A stretch of DNA of 64,000 nt from Cavenderia fasciculata (Eukaryota; Evosea; Eumycetozoa; Acytosteliales; Cavenderiaceae): contig NW_004457729.1 of assembly GCF_000203815.1 (NCBI RefSeq), forward strand, positions 1,240,674 through 1,304,673. The letters run 5' to 3'. This document shows, one piece after another, positions 45,926 to 60,260 of this stretch (its first letter is position 1; each line of letters opens with the position of its first letter). Both the position numbers and the translations under genes were made by a program. The notes below the pieces were generated by a model. The model had not been told where the DNA came from. It worked only from the letters and a program-made list of their open reading frames with translations, and searched no databases.

Positions 45926-47160
45926 TCTCTACTTTTGATATTATATTATAATTATAATTATTATTATTTCTCTTTTTCTTTCTAGATATGTTGTTGTTGT
46001 TGTTGTTGTTTATGATGGTGAACGTTTCTTTCCTATCTTTGAATACAGTATCTTTATCTTGTTTGGTACTACTACTGCTGTTGCTGCTGCTGCTTTATAA
46101 TCAATCTCGATATTTATTTCTCTTATTGTCTTTAAATTGTATGATGAAGACGATAATGGTACTATTTTAATCGTGTTGTTGAAAATGGTTGATTTATAAA
46201 TAAAGAGGTATGATGATGATAATAATGGTGATAGAGGTTGACGATCTATTTTCTACAGAGTCTTCTAGTCTTCTAGTCTTAGTTTCCTTCTGATAAAACA
46301 AACAAGAGAAGTAATTGTATAATATATATTACTGTGTTTTTTATGAAAAAAAAAAAAACGACACTAACAAAATTTAATTTGCTATGCTGAGTTTGGTTAT
46401 GGTTCCTATGACCTTCTAGCTCTTGTTTCCTTTGAGTTCTGGTTGTTGTTGTCGTTGATGATGATGAAATAATGTGACGGTGATGATGATGAAATGATAT
46501 TGATTGCTCTCTCTTTTAATATTCAGAACAACAAGTTCCGATTAGATGATTACTAGTCTTGGAATAGAAGAGGGGGTGCAATTAATTAATTATTTCTTCT
46601 TGACTCTGGTGTTCATAAAAAAAAAAAAGGAGAAAATTTTTTTTCCGTTGTTCTGGAACACAACCCTCTCTGTTTTCTTCTTTGGGCAACAATGAAATTT
46701 CGGGAACTTGAACTTGATATAATATTATTTGTGTTTAAAGTAGAGAGAGTAAAAGTAATGTTCAAAGACATGTCGTTTAATTAAAGGGAATCCCGTAGAG
46801 CAGTAGAATCGCATTCTAATCTCTCTCTTTTTTGTACAACTCTTAATATTGACGGTTGATCTCATTAAAAAAAAGAGAAAAAAGGATGAAGGAGAAACCG
46901 ATTCGATTGGGGATCCCATCTCCCCCTCAATTGCGGGGTTTGTCACACCATCATTGCAACATCACCATTTGATTCATTTCCCTTTGATCACAACAAGCAC
47001 CTCCTCACTTTGCAGTTATTCTTCTTTCTTAAATATTTGGTTTGTTAAGAGAGAAACATACAAACCATCGATCACACAAATATGAATAATATATTATTTA
47101 TATGAGTGGTGCAAATGGGAGAAAATGGGTGATGGTGTGGTAGAACCAAAATGGATGGTG

Positions 47161-47196
<36 letters not shown>

Positions 47197-47608
47197 AAAG
47201 TGTACTACTTTAAGATTATCCATCACAATAGCTACAGCTGCGACCAACTAACTAACTAACTATAACTTTAATAATAATTATTGTGTGGCAGTAATAATTA
47301 TAATGTAAGTGAAGTAATCATACAACCAGTGTATGCGTATTGTGTGCGTAGGGATAAAAGCACCTCCCTAGAAGGGAAAAATCAAAATTTAATTAAAAAA
47401 AAAACTAATGGTCGGTTTTAGGAGTTAAAAAGAGAGTGGGGGTATGCATTCCTTATTGTTATTCGGTTTTCTATAAATATAAGTCAGTATTATTATTATT
47501 TATAAAGAAGAGGTTGATAATAATTATAGAGATTTAACAAATATTATTTAGAGCATATATTATATATATATATATATATATAGGAGATAGATATCTATCA
47601 TCATCATC
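45926..47608. promoter_or_regulatory. Long divergent intergenic region
   Basis: About 1.7 kb between the tyrosine phosphatase (-) and PS synthase (+). It contains GTT/GCT repeats near 45990 and 46075, A runs, an AG repeat (about 47171-47194) and a TA repeat (about 47560-47580) just before the PS synthase leader. No gene seen. Confidence 0.4.
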
Positions 47609-49201
47609 ATGACAAAAAAACAAACAACAAAAGAAGAACCTTTACGAGAAGACAGTGGTTGTGTTGTTGGAGGAGGTGCCGATCAATCGGAATACAACCC
47701 AACAAGTAATATTGTTAAAAAGGCTTCTTCTTCTTCTTCTTCTTCAAATAGAAAGACTAGCAACAAGAAGAACAAGGAACAAAATGAAGACTATGACGAA
47801 ACCGATGAGGCTCTTACCTTTTTCTACAAACCTCATACTCTATTGGTATTGGGAATTGCCATTATCTTTGTCATCTACTTTGCATTCACAAACGAACAAT
47901 CTACAAGAGGCAGTGTCAAGTCTGGTCTCTTGGGAGTATGCGCAACCTTTTTATTATTTTCAATGGTTCAAATGAGAGATGGTCTCTTTGTCCGTCCACA
48001 TCCTGCTTTTTGGCGTGTCATCATGGGTATGGGTGTTATTTATCTTTGTGCCTTGGTATTCTTATTATTCCAAGTATGTACAAAAAAAACAAAACAAAAT
48101 AATAATTAATAATTAATAATTTTAATAATTAATAATATTCCTTTTTATTTTATTTTTTTTAGTCAGCAGATGATGCACGTTTAATTATGAAACATATTGA
48201 TCCAAAATTAGGATTACCATTACCAGAACGTTCTTATGCCGATGATTGTCAACTCTATACACCAGAGGATCCAACATCAAACTTTAGAAATCTCATGAAC
48301 ACCATCAACGATGAGTTTATTTGGGCTCACTTTTTCGGATGGTGGGGCAAGACTCTTTTGCTACGTGACTCTATCTTGTGTTGGGTACTTTCTCTTACAT
48401 TTGAAGTTCTCGAACTTTCATTGGCTCATCTTTTACCAAACTTCCATGAATGTTGGTGGGATCATGTATGTACAAATGAGAATTAAGTTACAATTTATTC
48501 AAATACTAATCTTTTATACTTTTTAGGTAATATTAGATATTTTAGTTTGTAATGCTCTTGGTATATTAATGGGAGTACTTACCATTAAATACCTAAAGAT
48601 GAAAGAATATAATTGGACAGGTGCCGAAAAGAAGGCCGAAAAGAGATCAATCGTTTTCAGAGCTCTTAAACAATTTACTCCAATCTATTATGATGAATAT
48701 CAATGGGATATTTTATCATCTTGGAAGAGATTCCTTTCAGTTGTTGTTTTAGTTATAATGGTCAGTAAATCAAATTAATAATTCAATAATAATAATTTAT
48801 TAACTTTTTATTTTTATTTATTTTCTTTTTAGATTTCAGTAATTGAATTAAATGCATTCTTTTTAAAGACATTATTATGGATTCCACCACCACATCCAAT
48901 TAATATTTGGAGACTCTTTTTATGGTGTTTTATTGGTACTCCGGGTATTAGAGAGTACTATCAATTTGCTGCCGATCGTTCAGTCAAGAAGCTCGGTACT
49001 ATGGCTTGGATTTGTGTTGCCTCACTCATTGCCGAGGTACTTCTTTGCATCAAATATGGTGGTGCCGAGTTTTGGCAAATTCCAACTCCTCCATTTGTAA
49101 AGTATCCATGGATCATTGGTACTACCCTTTTCACATTATCTTCTTTTTATTATTTTGCTATTCACAAAAGAAGACAAACAACAAAGTCAAAAACAAATTA
49201 A
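47609..49201 (+). CDS. ptdss: Phosphatidylserine synthase (base-exchange type, PTDSS1/2 family)
   Basis: Four exons: 47609-48073, 48163-48465, 48527-48760 and 48833-49201, giving 456 residues. After a charged, Ser-rich cytosolic N terminus come several membrane helices (LLVLGIAIIFVIYFAF, VIMGMGVIYLCALVFLLF and others). Family signatures include RDGLFVRPHPAFWR, DPKLGLPLPERSYADDC, FIWAHFFGWWGKTLLLRD, LLPNFHECWWDH and INIWRLFLWCFIGTPGIREYY. The enzyme swaps the head group of PC or PE for serine in the ER. The acidic/His motif around NFHECWWDHVILDILVCN is the active-site region and is intact. Intron 3 has an unusual GTCAGT donor. It converges with VPS13, 151 bases apart. Confidence 0.95.
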
Positions 49202-49265
49202 TTTTTAAACTTTATTTAAATAAACAAACAAATAAATAAATAAAACTAAACTATAACAATAACAA

Positions 49266-49296
<31 letters not shown>

Positions 49297-49352
49297 TTTA
49301 ATATATATATATAATTATTTATTTATTTAGATTTTAGATTTAATTATTATTT

Positions 49353-52300
49353 TTAGATTTTTTTATAATGATGACCAAGTTTTTCATTGTATAATCTAAG
49401 AGTATGATCAAGTTTCATATTAAAGGCCATACAAATATTATCGTCGTCAAAGGGGACGGTGATGGTTTTGACTGATTTATCCAAGAGTCCGAGGTCTTGT
49501 GGAGGATCCAAACTGAGCATCAATCCATTACCTGGGACAAACTTGACATTCTTGATGCAGCTGTGTGGAATTTGCCACATGAACGAACTGTGAAGGAGAT
49601 TCTTTTTGTTTCTCGAGTAGATGAGACGTTGATCAGAGAGTAGACAGGTGAAATTAGAGTTGACTGCATAATGCCAAATATAGTTGTCTTGTGAGTGCTT
49701 GCCCTTGTGGACAATCTTGAGGAGGTACCAACCTTCACTTTCACGTTCTTCAAATGGACGGAGTACATTGTCAACACCAAAGCTTCGTGGAGGACGTACA
49801 CGTTCCTTGTCCTCTTGTAGATTGGTGGTGTTTCTAATACCTTCAGTTGCCTTTGTGGTGGCGTCAATGACGGCGGCTGTTGGCTTGATAGCAACACCGA
49901 CGACACCTTGAGCCAAACCCTTGGCAAATCCAGCGAATCCACCCTTTTTAGCACCTTCAACTGGCTTGGTGACGATACCAGTGATACCTTCAAAGAGACC
50001 TCTGCCAAGTCCAATACCACCCATAGCAAGACCTTCACCAATGTGTTTTGGTTTACGTGACTGATGCACCTTTCGATCGTGCAAATAGTCATCGTCAAAC
50101 GATAGATTGGCTACACCCGAGCCGATTGTACCCGTAATCTTGGAGATGGTGTTGAACGTACCATAGACCGAGTTTTTGACGAGCGACGATGTTCCCTTGG
50201 CGAGACCCTTACCAAAATCAGCTGGCGACTTGATAATACCGTTGGCAGGTTCGACGAAAAAGTCTTTGACACCAGTACCAAAGTTTCTAAAGAGACCGAC
50301 TGGATTACCAATGATATCGATCGAACCGAGGATATTGTAAAATTGGAAGAGTGCTTGCGAAGTGTACGTCTTTTTGAGCTTGTCAATCATAGTAGCCCAC
50401 GATGAGAATGGATGCTCCATGATCAAACCTTGCAAGGTGATTGGTGCACGATCGAGTTTGGTCAATGTGAAACCGAGACCTTCAATAGCCGACAAGACCT
50501 TGTGATTGGTTCTAAAGAGACCGTCTGGTTGCAGTACAAGGGTGATGTTGGCCTTGAACGGATTGAGTACCAACAATGCAAAGTAGACCATCTTTAGAAT
50601 CGATCCGTCCATTGGTGGTGGAGTAATGTTAAAGTCTGGGATGAGAGAGTCGGAGAGTTCGGTAGGTGTCATGTTTTCGTCAGAGTGAGGAGTGATACCC
50701 GACATGGTAGCACCAATGTCTGGTAAGGACTGTGCAAACTCTAACATGAGACGGAGCCAGTGATCTTCAATTTCGATTGTCAACTCTTGAATCAGTGTTG
50801 AAAAGTATCTAAAGTGATCGATATTTTCAAATGTTGACTTTACAAGCGAGATGTGAACAAAGTCCTTGTTTGAGTTTGGTTTGATTACTGAATGCATCAA
50901 AACTGGGAATTGAGTCTTGACCGATTGATTGTCAATTTGAACATCACCAAGCTTTAATTCAAGTGAATTTTCATACTCACTTTGTTGTACTTGCAAGAAT
51001 ACATCCTTTACCGAGACGTAGGCCAATTCCATTGGAGTAGAGTCAATGATTGATATACCCATACCAGAGAGACGTACAAAGAATTGTACTTCGGGTGACT
51101 TGCTCTCCGATGGTTGTGAACTACTGCTGTGCTGATTCTTTTTGTTGGTCTTCCAGTTGGTGATGTTTTTAAACATCTTGGAATGTGTACTAAACAAAAT
51201 GTAACGACTAGACTTTTCAATCGTGATGGTGCAATAGACTGTAAGAGGAGTCGATCCTTCAAACTTGTATCCAGTAATCTTTTTCAAGTTGATGGTCTTT
51301 GACATTTCCTTGCCCTCGAGATAGACGTGTAGACGGTAGTCGCCATTTGGCTCGTCCCATCCAAACGCTTCGCTTTGATCCGACTCGAGATGGTCAAACA
51401 ACTTCTCAGCACGTGCACTCTTTTGTGTAAACGAGATCTTGTACGGTGTGTCATTCTTGATGAGGTAGGGGGGATGATCAGGATTGCAACGTGGGATGAT
51501 AATGTACAACGTTCCTCTATCCTCCTTGATAGTGACATGTGCCAATATACTTGGTTTCTCTGGTGCACTGGGTCTGATACGTACGACAAAGTCGCCACTA
51601 GTATCGATTTCAAAGGCACCGGACCACCAGTAATCTTGACCGTCAACCTTGATGCTGATGGCCTTGTTTTCAGTGTTGACGGCCCAATGGAATGGAGCAT
51701 AGTCGTTTGGCTTCAAATGCAAAATCTCGCGGATCTCTGGGGTGGAACCCTTTCCATTCGAGTTGCTATGAATGTACTGACCAATCGACACTGTCGAGTT
51801 CAAACGATTCTGAATGACATAACGTGGTGCAAAGTTGACAACCTTGCTCAAACCGAATCGTGTATTGCTACAAAAGTCGACAGCACACGATATCTCATAC
51901 AACTTGTCGGCACCTTGCAATTGGAGCGTGCTGACATTACCCACTGTACAGATGGGTGTTGACGATGTAAACTTGGTGTCCTTTTCATTGACCTTGAGTC
52001 GCAGATTGTTTTGGGCGTAGAGTACAGGTGGAATGTGATGGTTTTGGTCGTTGGACACCATCTGTGTCTCGTCATTATCGCTACCACGGATAACCAATGG
52101 CAAGAGAGTGTTGTTGACCAGCCAGTATTGACAATAGATTGAGAGTACGCGGATACCTTTAATCTCCTCGGTTCTTTCAATATTGAGTACCATGTCTCTC
52201 TGCTCCTTGGAACCACTAAACTTGATACTCTTGGCAATAGTTGGTGACGATGCATCACCCGACATGAGATTGATCTTGGTTTCAGAGAGTCCTGGAATAC

Positions 52301-55300
52301 CGGAAATATACGCTTCCAAGTGACCGCTACCCGGTGCATAGTTGAGTACATCCAACTTGCGACCACACTCTAGCACCGACTTGTGTCCATTGACTGTGAT
52401 TTGGAAGCTGGTTGGGAGAAGATTCTCGATACGTACAGGTGCGTTGAATCCAATTGATTGGGTTCGAGCAGATGTGTATGTTGTGGTACGGTACTCAGTG
52501 TTTTGAACCGACAGAGCAAAATAAGTAAACGACTTGTCCATACCAACAGCCTTGAATACACGACTGAATGGAGTGTTGTTGACTCTTCCAGCTGCATCTC
52601 TCTTTGACTCTTGCTTTTCACGTTCCTTTATTCCTTGTGCCACGATTTCATCGGGTACAACGACATCTGACCATTGAGGAGTGTCGGCCACTCTAAACCA
52701 CAATTTCTTATAGTCTTTGACATGTTCGAGTGGCAAAGAGAACGAAGCTCCAGGTTCCAACCGTTGAATGTCTTTTCTGTCCTCGTAGGTCTTGATCTCG
52801 ATGGGACATGTTGTATTATTAGCAAATTGAATCAATGAACGAATGTAAATGATCTTGCTACCATCACTCTTTAGTTTAACTTCAACATCGACATCGATTG
52901 AAATGTTTTGACTTGTTGTAAAGTTATAAATTCTATGACCTAGCGCGTCCAATGACACCTTTGGAATGGTACCACCCATGATCAAAAGATCAACGGTTTC
53001 ATGTGCACCCATACCAGAGTCTCTTGATCCCTTTTCCTTTTTCATATTGACCGCTGACATTTCTTGATTGTCAATCTTGACAACGTGCTCATGTTCCTCT
53101 ACATTGATCTCTTTGACGACATTCATTGGATCCTCTGAATCCTTTTGAATGATAAGATTCTTGTGTTGAATACGGTACTCTATACTGACACCAGTTTGAT
53201 TTGAAATCCAATGAGAATGGAATTTTGACTTTGTTAGTGAATTTGTCAATGAACTTGTCGATGTTGTAATCGATGAAGCATTATTGGTATTGGTTGTAGA
53301 AGTACTAGTTGGTTCCTTTTCAGCAAGGTATTTTGATAAAATTGGATTAGCTTGATTAAAACGACTTGAAAGTGGTGAACTACTTTCACGATCCTTTTGT
53401 TTGACCAATAACAATGTAGAGTTTAGAGTTTGAAGGAGGGCATGTGATACATTGATATTTAATATTTCCTTGGTTGCCATAAACTTGGCCTTCATAATAC
53501 CATTGGCCTTTTTAACGTCAAAGTTGTATGTCCAGTCTTCTACAAATGGTTCAAACTTCATATTGGCCTCGTTAAAGTAGTCAGCCTTGAATGTCATTGA
53601 ACTCTTGAGTTCAATGTCGGTTGACCAGTTGGTGGCACTGGCTTCAATCTCGGCCAAGTAGAGTTCGGCAACTGGTAGATTCAAATCCATCGATTCATTG
53701 ATCAACAATACACTAATCGATGGACACTTTAATGACATCTTTTCATTGATGATAAAGAGTTGGTCATCATCCATCATACTATTGGTGGGTGGATCAAGGT
53801 CTTCAGGATCAACACTCTTGTTTAATTGACTGGTGGTACCAGTGGTGGTTGAAGAGAAACTACTCGATGTACTACCAGTACTACTTCCAAGACTGAGTTC
53901 TCTATTGGTGTTGTTGGTTGGAGACAAGTGTTGATTGGATGCAGCAAGATGTTGTTTGAAATTAAGATTATTGACAATCTTTACAATCGTGTTTACATCG
54001 TCGTATGAAAAGAACAACTTGATGGTACTACAATCAAGAGTAACCAATTGTTTCCAATAGTCGGTGGTTTCATTCTCTTTAATGTATGAGATCTTGATAT
54101 GGTCGATTGGCTTTAGAATTTGGATGGGACGTGATCCTTGAGATTGTTTGAATTCGTCCGATTGGATGGTGGGACGGTAGATGTTGACCTTTACCTTTCT
54201 AACCGACACTGTTGCTCTTTCAATACCACGTGGATCACGTTTGAAATAGACGTGGAGCAATGCTTTTCCAAGAATGCATCGTGTGTTTGGTTGTGTCTCA
54301 TTCTCGACCAACGTCACCTCGGATGAAGCCGAGCAGACAAGTGTAATGGATGGAGTACGAATCTTGAATGGATCGTATGCTCTTGTTTGTGCCAAGAACT
54401 TTGGTGATCCAGATGACTTGTTAAGAGTTGTTGGAGGCGGTACAGCCGATGTTGGAACAGACTGAGTTTGTAAAGGTTTGAGGAAAAAGTCTGTAATAAT
54501 CAATAGAGGAGTGGGAGACAAAAAGAGACAAACATTATTAACATTGATGTTAATGTATTGGTCACCTAAAACATTGTCACGAATGTACCCAACATTGAGG
54601 AATGGTTGGAGTGGATTCTTTTTGTCGGGTTGACTCTCGAGTAGATTCTTGAATATATTGTCACTGTTTTTACGTGCATCGGTCAAGACGATCGCTTCGA
54701 GGATGATTTGAATCTTTGATTTCTTGCGCTCAGTGCTAATGAGGTCAAAGTGTAGTCCACGCATATCAAAAGCTGCAAAGTTATCATTGGCACCTGTAAT
54801 GTTGAAACTAAACAATGGTAGATGTACTTTGAGCACCATCAATATCTTGCCCATGTCTTGGATGACTTCTTGCTCGGAAAAGTAGGGGATGTCGGCCGAT
54901 GGGGGAGGTGGCTTGGTGATGGCATTGTTGGCTGTAAGCTCGGCCATTTCCTTGGTGGCATTGTCGGCCAACTCGAGGAAGAAGCGGTATTGTTGCTGAT
55001 CCAAGTAAAACGAGAGATGAGAGATGGTGATATCAATCAAGAGATCCTCCAAGTCAATGTTGTGGTTGGGCACAAGGAAGCGAGTGAGGTTGATATCGAT
55101 ATCGAGTTGCTTGAGGAAATGAGAGGTGGTTGCCTCCTTTTCAATGACAATGCAGGTGTTTTCCATACGGATCTTCATCAAATCGGTTGGCAGACGAGCA
55201 CCATTATGTTCAAACTCGCCAAAGCTATTAGAGACGATGATCTTGCCGAGTTCAAGACGAAGCTTGTCGTGCGAGTCGATTGAGCATGGCACGTTAAACA

Positions 55301-58300
55301 TGGGTGTCTCCATGACAACGTCGATCTTGGTACGAGAGACTGGTGGCAGTTGGACGGTAGCCAGTTTGGTTGGATCGGCCTGAGGAATGACTGCAATAGG
55401 ACGGTTGAGGATAGGATCCAACATACCTCCGAGGAAATAGTTTTGAACCTGCAACAAGAATGCAATCTGTGCATTGACGACAATCGACTTGATATTGGCA
55501 TTGACCGAACTGTCATAACCTGGATAGTTGCTGAGAATATGTGGATGGGTGTTAAAGGAAAAGGTCAACATGTTGGAATCCTTGGAATGGGGTGTGATAA
55601 CCTGATGGTAATAGTCACCACGCTTGTCGGTGAGATCCTCCAATACAATCGATCCCAATGATCCATTGACTGACATTCTAGAGTCCTTGTACATGACAAC
55701 TTGGTTTTTAATTTGGTTGATTGAAAAGATACCAACCTTTTTGTTGTTTTCCTGGTTGAGAACCAAACCCAAACTGTTGATGGTAGCAGTGACCAAGATG
55801 GATACATTGTCTGATGGTACACGCTTCTTTTTCTTGATAATCACCTTTTTGATGATAGTCTTGTGTCCGTTTGGTCCAATCACTGTCTGTCCCTCTAATG
55901 GTGGCGACGTGTTGATGGGTGATGGCGATGCACTACCAGCTCGTAATGTTCGAACCACTCTCTTTCTATTCTCGACTGTTTGTACAGTATGCTTTTTGAT
56001 GGTGACGGCTGGTTGATCGGCAAATGAATTGACGAGTACCAACAATTGATGAATGGTTGGCGGATTACAAACCAAGTAGAATGATTCAAATTTAACATCC
56101 AATGTCATATCAACCTTTTTGTACTCTGGTGAATTGGGTTGGAATTGTTTAAAGTTGATAGAAACCAATGAACTCGATTCTGTCTTTCCTTGTAAATCGC
56201 GAATTGGATTTGAAGTGGCAAGTTTCTTGAGATTGCTATGAGTAAACAAATCATCAATATCCAATGAATTCAACTCTACCGAACCAATCATATCAAAAGT
56301 TCTCTGTGAAAATTGTACTCCCAATCCATCAACCGACAATCTAATCAAATCTGCATTGTCTCTTGAAATCGTCACTGCAATAGATTGAACCTTAAAATCA
56401 ATATTTAATTTCTTATGATTAATTAATAATTCCATTGATTGATTTTGATTATTATCTTTTGAATTACTAAAAAATAATTAAATAAATAAAATAAGTAAGT
56501 AAATATATTTTTTTCTTTTTCTTTTTCGTTTTCTTTTTTCTATTTTTTTTTACTTACGTATATAAATCTAATAAAGGTTTTGGAACATTGGTTGATTTGA
56601 AATGAGTAGTTTCTGGACCATGTTGTTGTTGAACAGATTGAATAGTAGGGGAGGTAGGGATATCAGCTGTTAAACTATGAACAAGAGCCAATAATTGTTT
56701 ACATTTTCTTTCGGAAAGGTGAAGACTGAGTTTGGGAAGATCACCAAATATCTTGATGTTGGTGAGTGAAAGGTTGTCTTGTTGAATGCAAGAGTATAGT
56801 TTGAGATGAACATCAAATTGATTGATGAGATGTGTTTTGTTCTCTTGTTGTGCATGTTTATCGTTCCACGACGAAATGTCATTGGTGAGAAGCAGTTGAA
56901 TCGATTCGAGTGAAAGATTAAACTTGTCATAGAAATCATTTTCGCTGAGACTGTTGCCGACAACCATACCCTTTATCGATTGGTTCATGTCGGATCGGAT
57001 CTTAAAGTTACCAAGATCCAGTACCAACGCGCAGGATGTCTTGGAGAGGACATTCTCTGGGACAATGATGACGGGTGCTTGGATATTGACTGACAGCGCC
57101 AATGTCTTGTGTGAATCGATTGCTTCTTGCAACTGTGATTTTGTACGTTCGGTCCAGTTGACGAGCATGTCACCGGCACGATTCGAGATGTTGGTAAGAT
57201 CGAGTTGCTCGGATGTGTTTTGAGTCGAGAAAAAGGAAGCGACACGCAAGAGCAGTGGTTTGGTTAAAACGACTTGAAGAGGATTCATGTTGAGTTCAAC
57301 AAACAGATCGATACCCTTTTCAGGTGGCGCAGTGTCAACAATCGCACTACAGAACGTGGCATTGCCTGAAGTATAGGACGACGACACGATCTTGGGGTAT
57401 AGTGTACCCTTGGTCGACTGATCGTACACTTCAAACTGCTTGATACCTGCTATGACTTTGACACCTTCTGGACGTTGCTCAAACTTGACGCTCAACGAAC
57501 TATAGACGGCGTCAATAAACGAGTGTTCGAGACCGAGTGACGATGGCTCGACCAGTTGCAACGAAACGGATCGCACTTCGAGGTTGGCAGCCACTTTGAC
57601 CCAATCGGGCGGTTCTTGCACCGACTGCACCACGTCAGAGTACTCGATAGTACGATAGAGCTCTTCACGCTCATTGGTGGTGAGGTTGACGATGGGAGCA
57701 GCCTTTTCGTCGTCCATCTTGACCTGCTTGCTGCTAAAGAGATTTTGAAAGAAACCTCTTTCATTCTTTTTGCCTGCCAAAAACTCCTTTCTCTCTCTGT
57801 CCTTGATAGCCTCTTGCTTGATCTCTGCATAGGCCAACGATCTATAGAATACGATATCCTCAAATGAGAGACGATCTTCGAGTGCTTGCAATTGGCCAAT
57901 CTCTTGTTTGGAGAGTGGGGTCAACCATTTAACATTGGGCAATGAACGTTTAAAGAGTGAAATGTATGCCTTTCTATCGGTTCTTCTACCCAACAAGTAG
58001 TCCCAAGAACGAGTATAACGCTTGTGACGAACTTGTTCCAAAATAACCTGTCCTGCATACTTCCACCACAATTTAGGACTATCCGACACCTTTACATGTG
58101 GACGGAACTTTAGATATTTAATATCACGCAAATATTCATTGGTAAAGTTGAGAATATTGAATATAGTATGATATTGTGCAGATGACAATGCACAAACAAT
58201 ATCTGAAAATATACAATCTGCTAAAATCTTTGGTATATTCTTATCAATTAAATCACTCTTATTAATTGATACCTAAGAAAATTAAAAAAGAAACAAAATA

Positions 58301-59227
58301 AAAAAGAAAAGTTAGATTTATGATTATTTTGATTATTTGTTAATATTTTTTTGTATTACCTTTAATTGAGAAGAAATTGGTTTAATAATAAACTTTTTAA
58401 CAGTAGAGATATCAGTTAGCTTGGTTGGAATTAATTTGGTGAAAGCTTCACTAAATTCTTGAGCCGATAGGTTTTGAAGTGATGTAGCTGAATCATCGAT
58501 ATAAACACCCAATGCATTCATTTCTGCCAATTTTCTAATATGATTTGTTTTACTTGAATCAATAAATGATGGTATCCATTTTTCATCTGTTGATTGTGCT
58601 GAAATTCTATCCAATGTTATACCAACTGCATATAACTAAATTGGAAAAGTCAATAAATAGAGGCTCTATTTTCTATTCTATTTTCTATTTACATACTTTG
58701 CCAATTTCATTTCTATTTTCAAATCTAATATGAACCTTGTTTACAACGATTTGAAGATTATCAATAATCTTTGTAACCAATCTAGTAGTGAATGAATCAT
58801 CCTTTTTATCGTCTCCAGTAGCACCAGAACCACCATCAGATTCTTGAATTGATTTCATCCATTCATAGTTTTCTATACGTTTTTTCTTTGATTCTAGTTC
58901 ACGTTTCTTTTCTGCTTGTTCGTCATACTTGAATGATTGTGTTTGGGGTACTGCCAATGCATAGATATTGTCAATGTTGACAATGACAGGCTTTGATTTC
59001 AAGTCCTTCCACGGCACTCGCAACTCGAGCCGACCTAGAAACCCCTTCTTGACGGTGATCGGCAGGTTGATCGGAAGATTGGCCAGTGCATCTTCTTTGA
59101 GCTCTAGGTTGGTCAATACTACATTACCTCCCAACACTCCAATCTTTAATTGATCCTTGTTAAGATTCTTTACATATTCTCCTAGTACTCTTGAAAGTAC
59201 ATCTGATACAATTCCTTCAAATACCAT
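49353..59227 (-). CDS. vps13: VPS13-family bridge-like lipid transfer protein
   Basis: Four minus-strand exons: 59227-58697, 58635-58360, 58272-56558 and 56466-49353, giving 3,211 residues. The chorein N domain opens with VSDVLSRVLGEYVKNLNKD and ELRVPWKDLKSKPVIVNI. The long middle forms the repeated beta-groove modules. The VAB/SHR-BD region follows (PYLIKNDTPYKISFTQ, SEAFGWDEPNGDYRL). The C terminus has the APT1/ATG2-C-like helices (FGTGVKDFFVEPANGI, GLAMGGIGLGRGLFEGITG, GFAKGLAQGVVGVAIKP) and ends in a PH-like domain (WYLLKIVHKGKHS). VPS13 proteins channel phospholipids between membranes at contact sites. Dictyostelids have several VPS13 genes including tipC; I cannot say which paralogue this is. 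It is uninterrupted. Confidence 0.95.
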
Positions 59228-59609
59228 TATTTAAATTATAAATTATAATAATAATATTATATTTTGTATTTGTATTGTTGTATGATGATGATTGTATTTG
59301 TATTTGTATTTGTATTTGCTAACGATGATGATGATGGTGATGATTTATATTTATATTTATATTTATATTTATATTTATATTTATATTTATATTTATATTT
59401 ATATTTATATTTATATTTATATTTATATATACAACAATTTAGATAATTAAACTAATGAAATAATAACAATAACACAAAGAGTAGTGTAGGTAGGTAGGTA
59501 AGGGGTAAGGGGGATGAGTAAAAAGTTAACCCTCAAATCTGCCTAGAAACTAAAGTTTGTGTGTGTTTATAATAATAATGATCTTTTAGGTTGAACAAAC
59601 AACATTTAA

Positions 59610-59651
<42 letters not shown>

Positions 59652-60260
59652 AGTGTGAAGGAAAAAGAAAGATCAAATCGAAACGTGTGGAACTCTGCAG
59701 ACAAGGACAAAAGTTGATATAAATAACTTTATTAATAAAAAATAAAAAATGAGGGTTTCCCAAAAAGAGAAAAATATCTTCCCAAGAACCAAAGCCAGGA
59801 AGGAATGTTCGTCGACCTTTGATCTCTGCTTGCGCGTGTGCAGATGACTACTAAAAGAGATTAATCTAAATCAAATCAATAATCTACCTACTCCAATACT
59901 TACTTACTTGCTCTCACACGAATCAAATGAAAGTATATCTGCTGCTGCTGGCTGTGTGTTGATATCAACATTCAATCAATCAATCGATCAAACAACCACA
60001 ATGATCATTGTGTGTGGGAGTGGTATTCAAGTACTAGTCGAATATCACCATCACCTACACCTGTGCTGCTTACAAGCATATCTTAAGATATGCGCAGTAA
60101 AGAGGAACGAACTGTGTGCACACATCACATCGTATCATGTGTGTTTGATCAATTTCATTTATGAATATCATATATTGCAATGAAATGAATGATTAGATAA
60201 TAATAATAATAATAATAATTCTTTCTAAAATTCATTTATATTTAAAAGTTTGTAAAAAAG
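59228..60260. other. Divergent intergenic region with microsatellites
   Basis: Between VPS13 (-) and the membrane-anchored orphan (+). Contains TTTGTA and TTTATA hexamer arrays, an ATT array (about 59608-59649), and a less AT-rich stretch near 59760-60120 without a convincing frame. Confidence 0.45.
59344..59430. repeat. TTTATA hexamer array
   Basis: About fourteen consecutive TTTATA units just upstream of VPS13. Confidence 0.95.

Noticed and set aside
49520-56098. Many frames of 60-195 codons on both strands within VPS13
   Set aside because: All overlap the single long conserved VPS13 reading and show no family resemblance.
59344-59430. TTTATA array as a possible telomere repeat or CRISPR-like array
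   Set aside because: Pure hexamer microsatellite without spacers, internal to the contig between ordinary genes.
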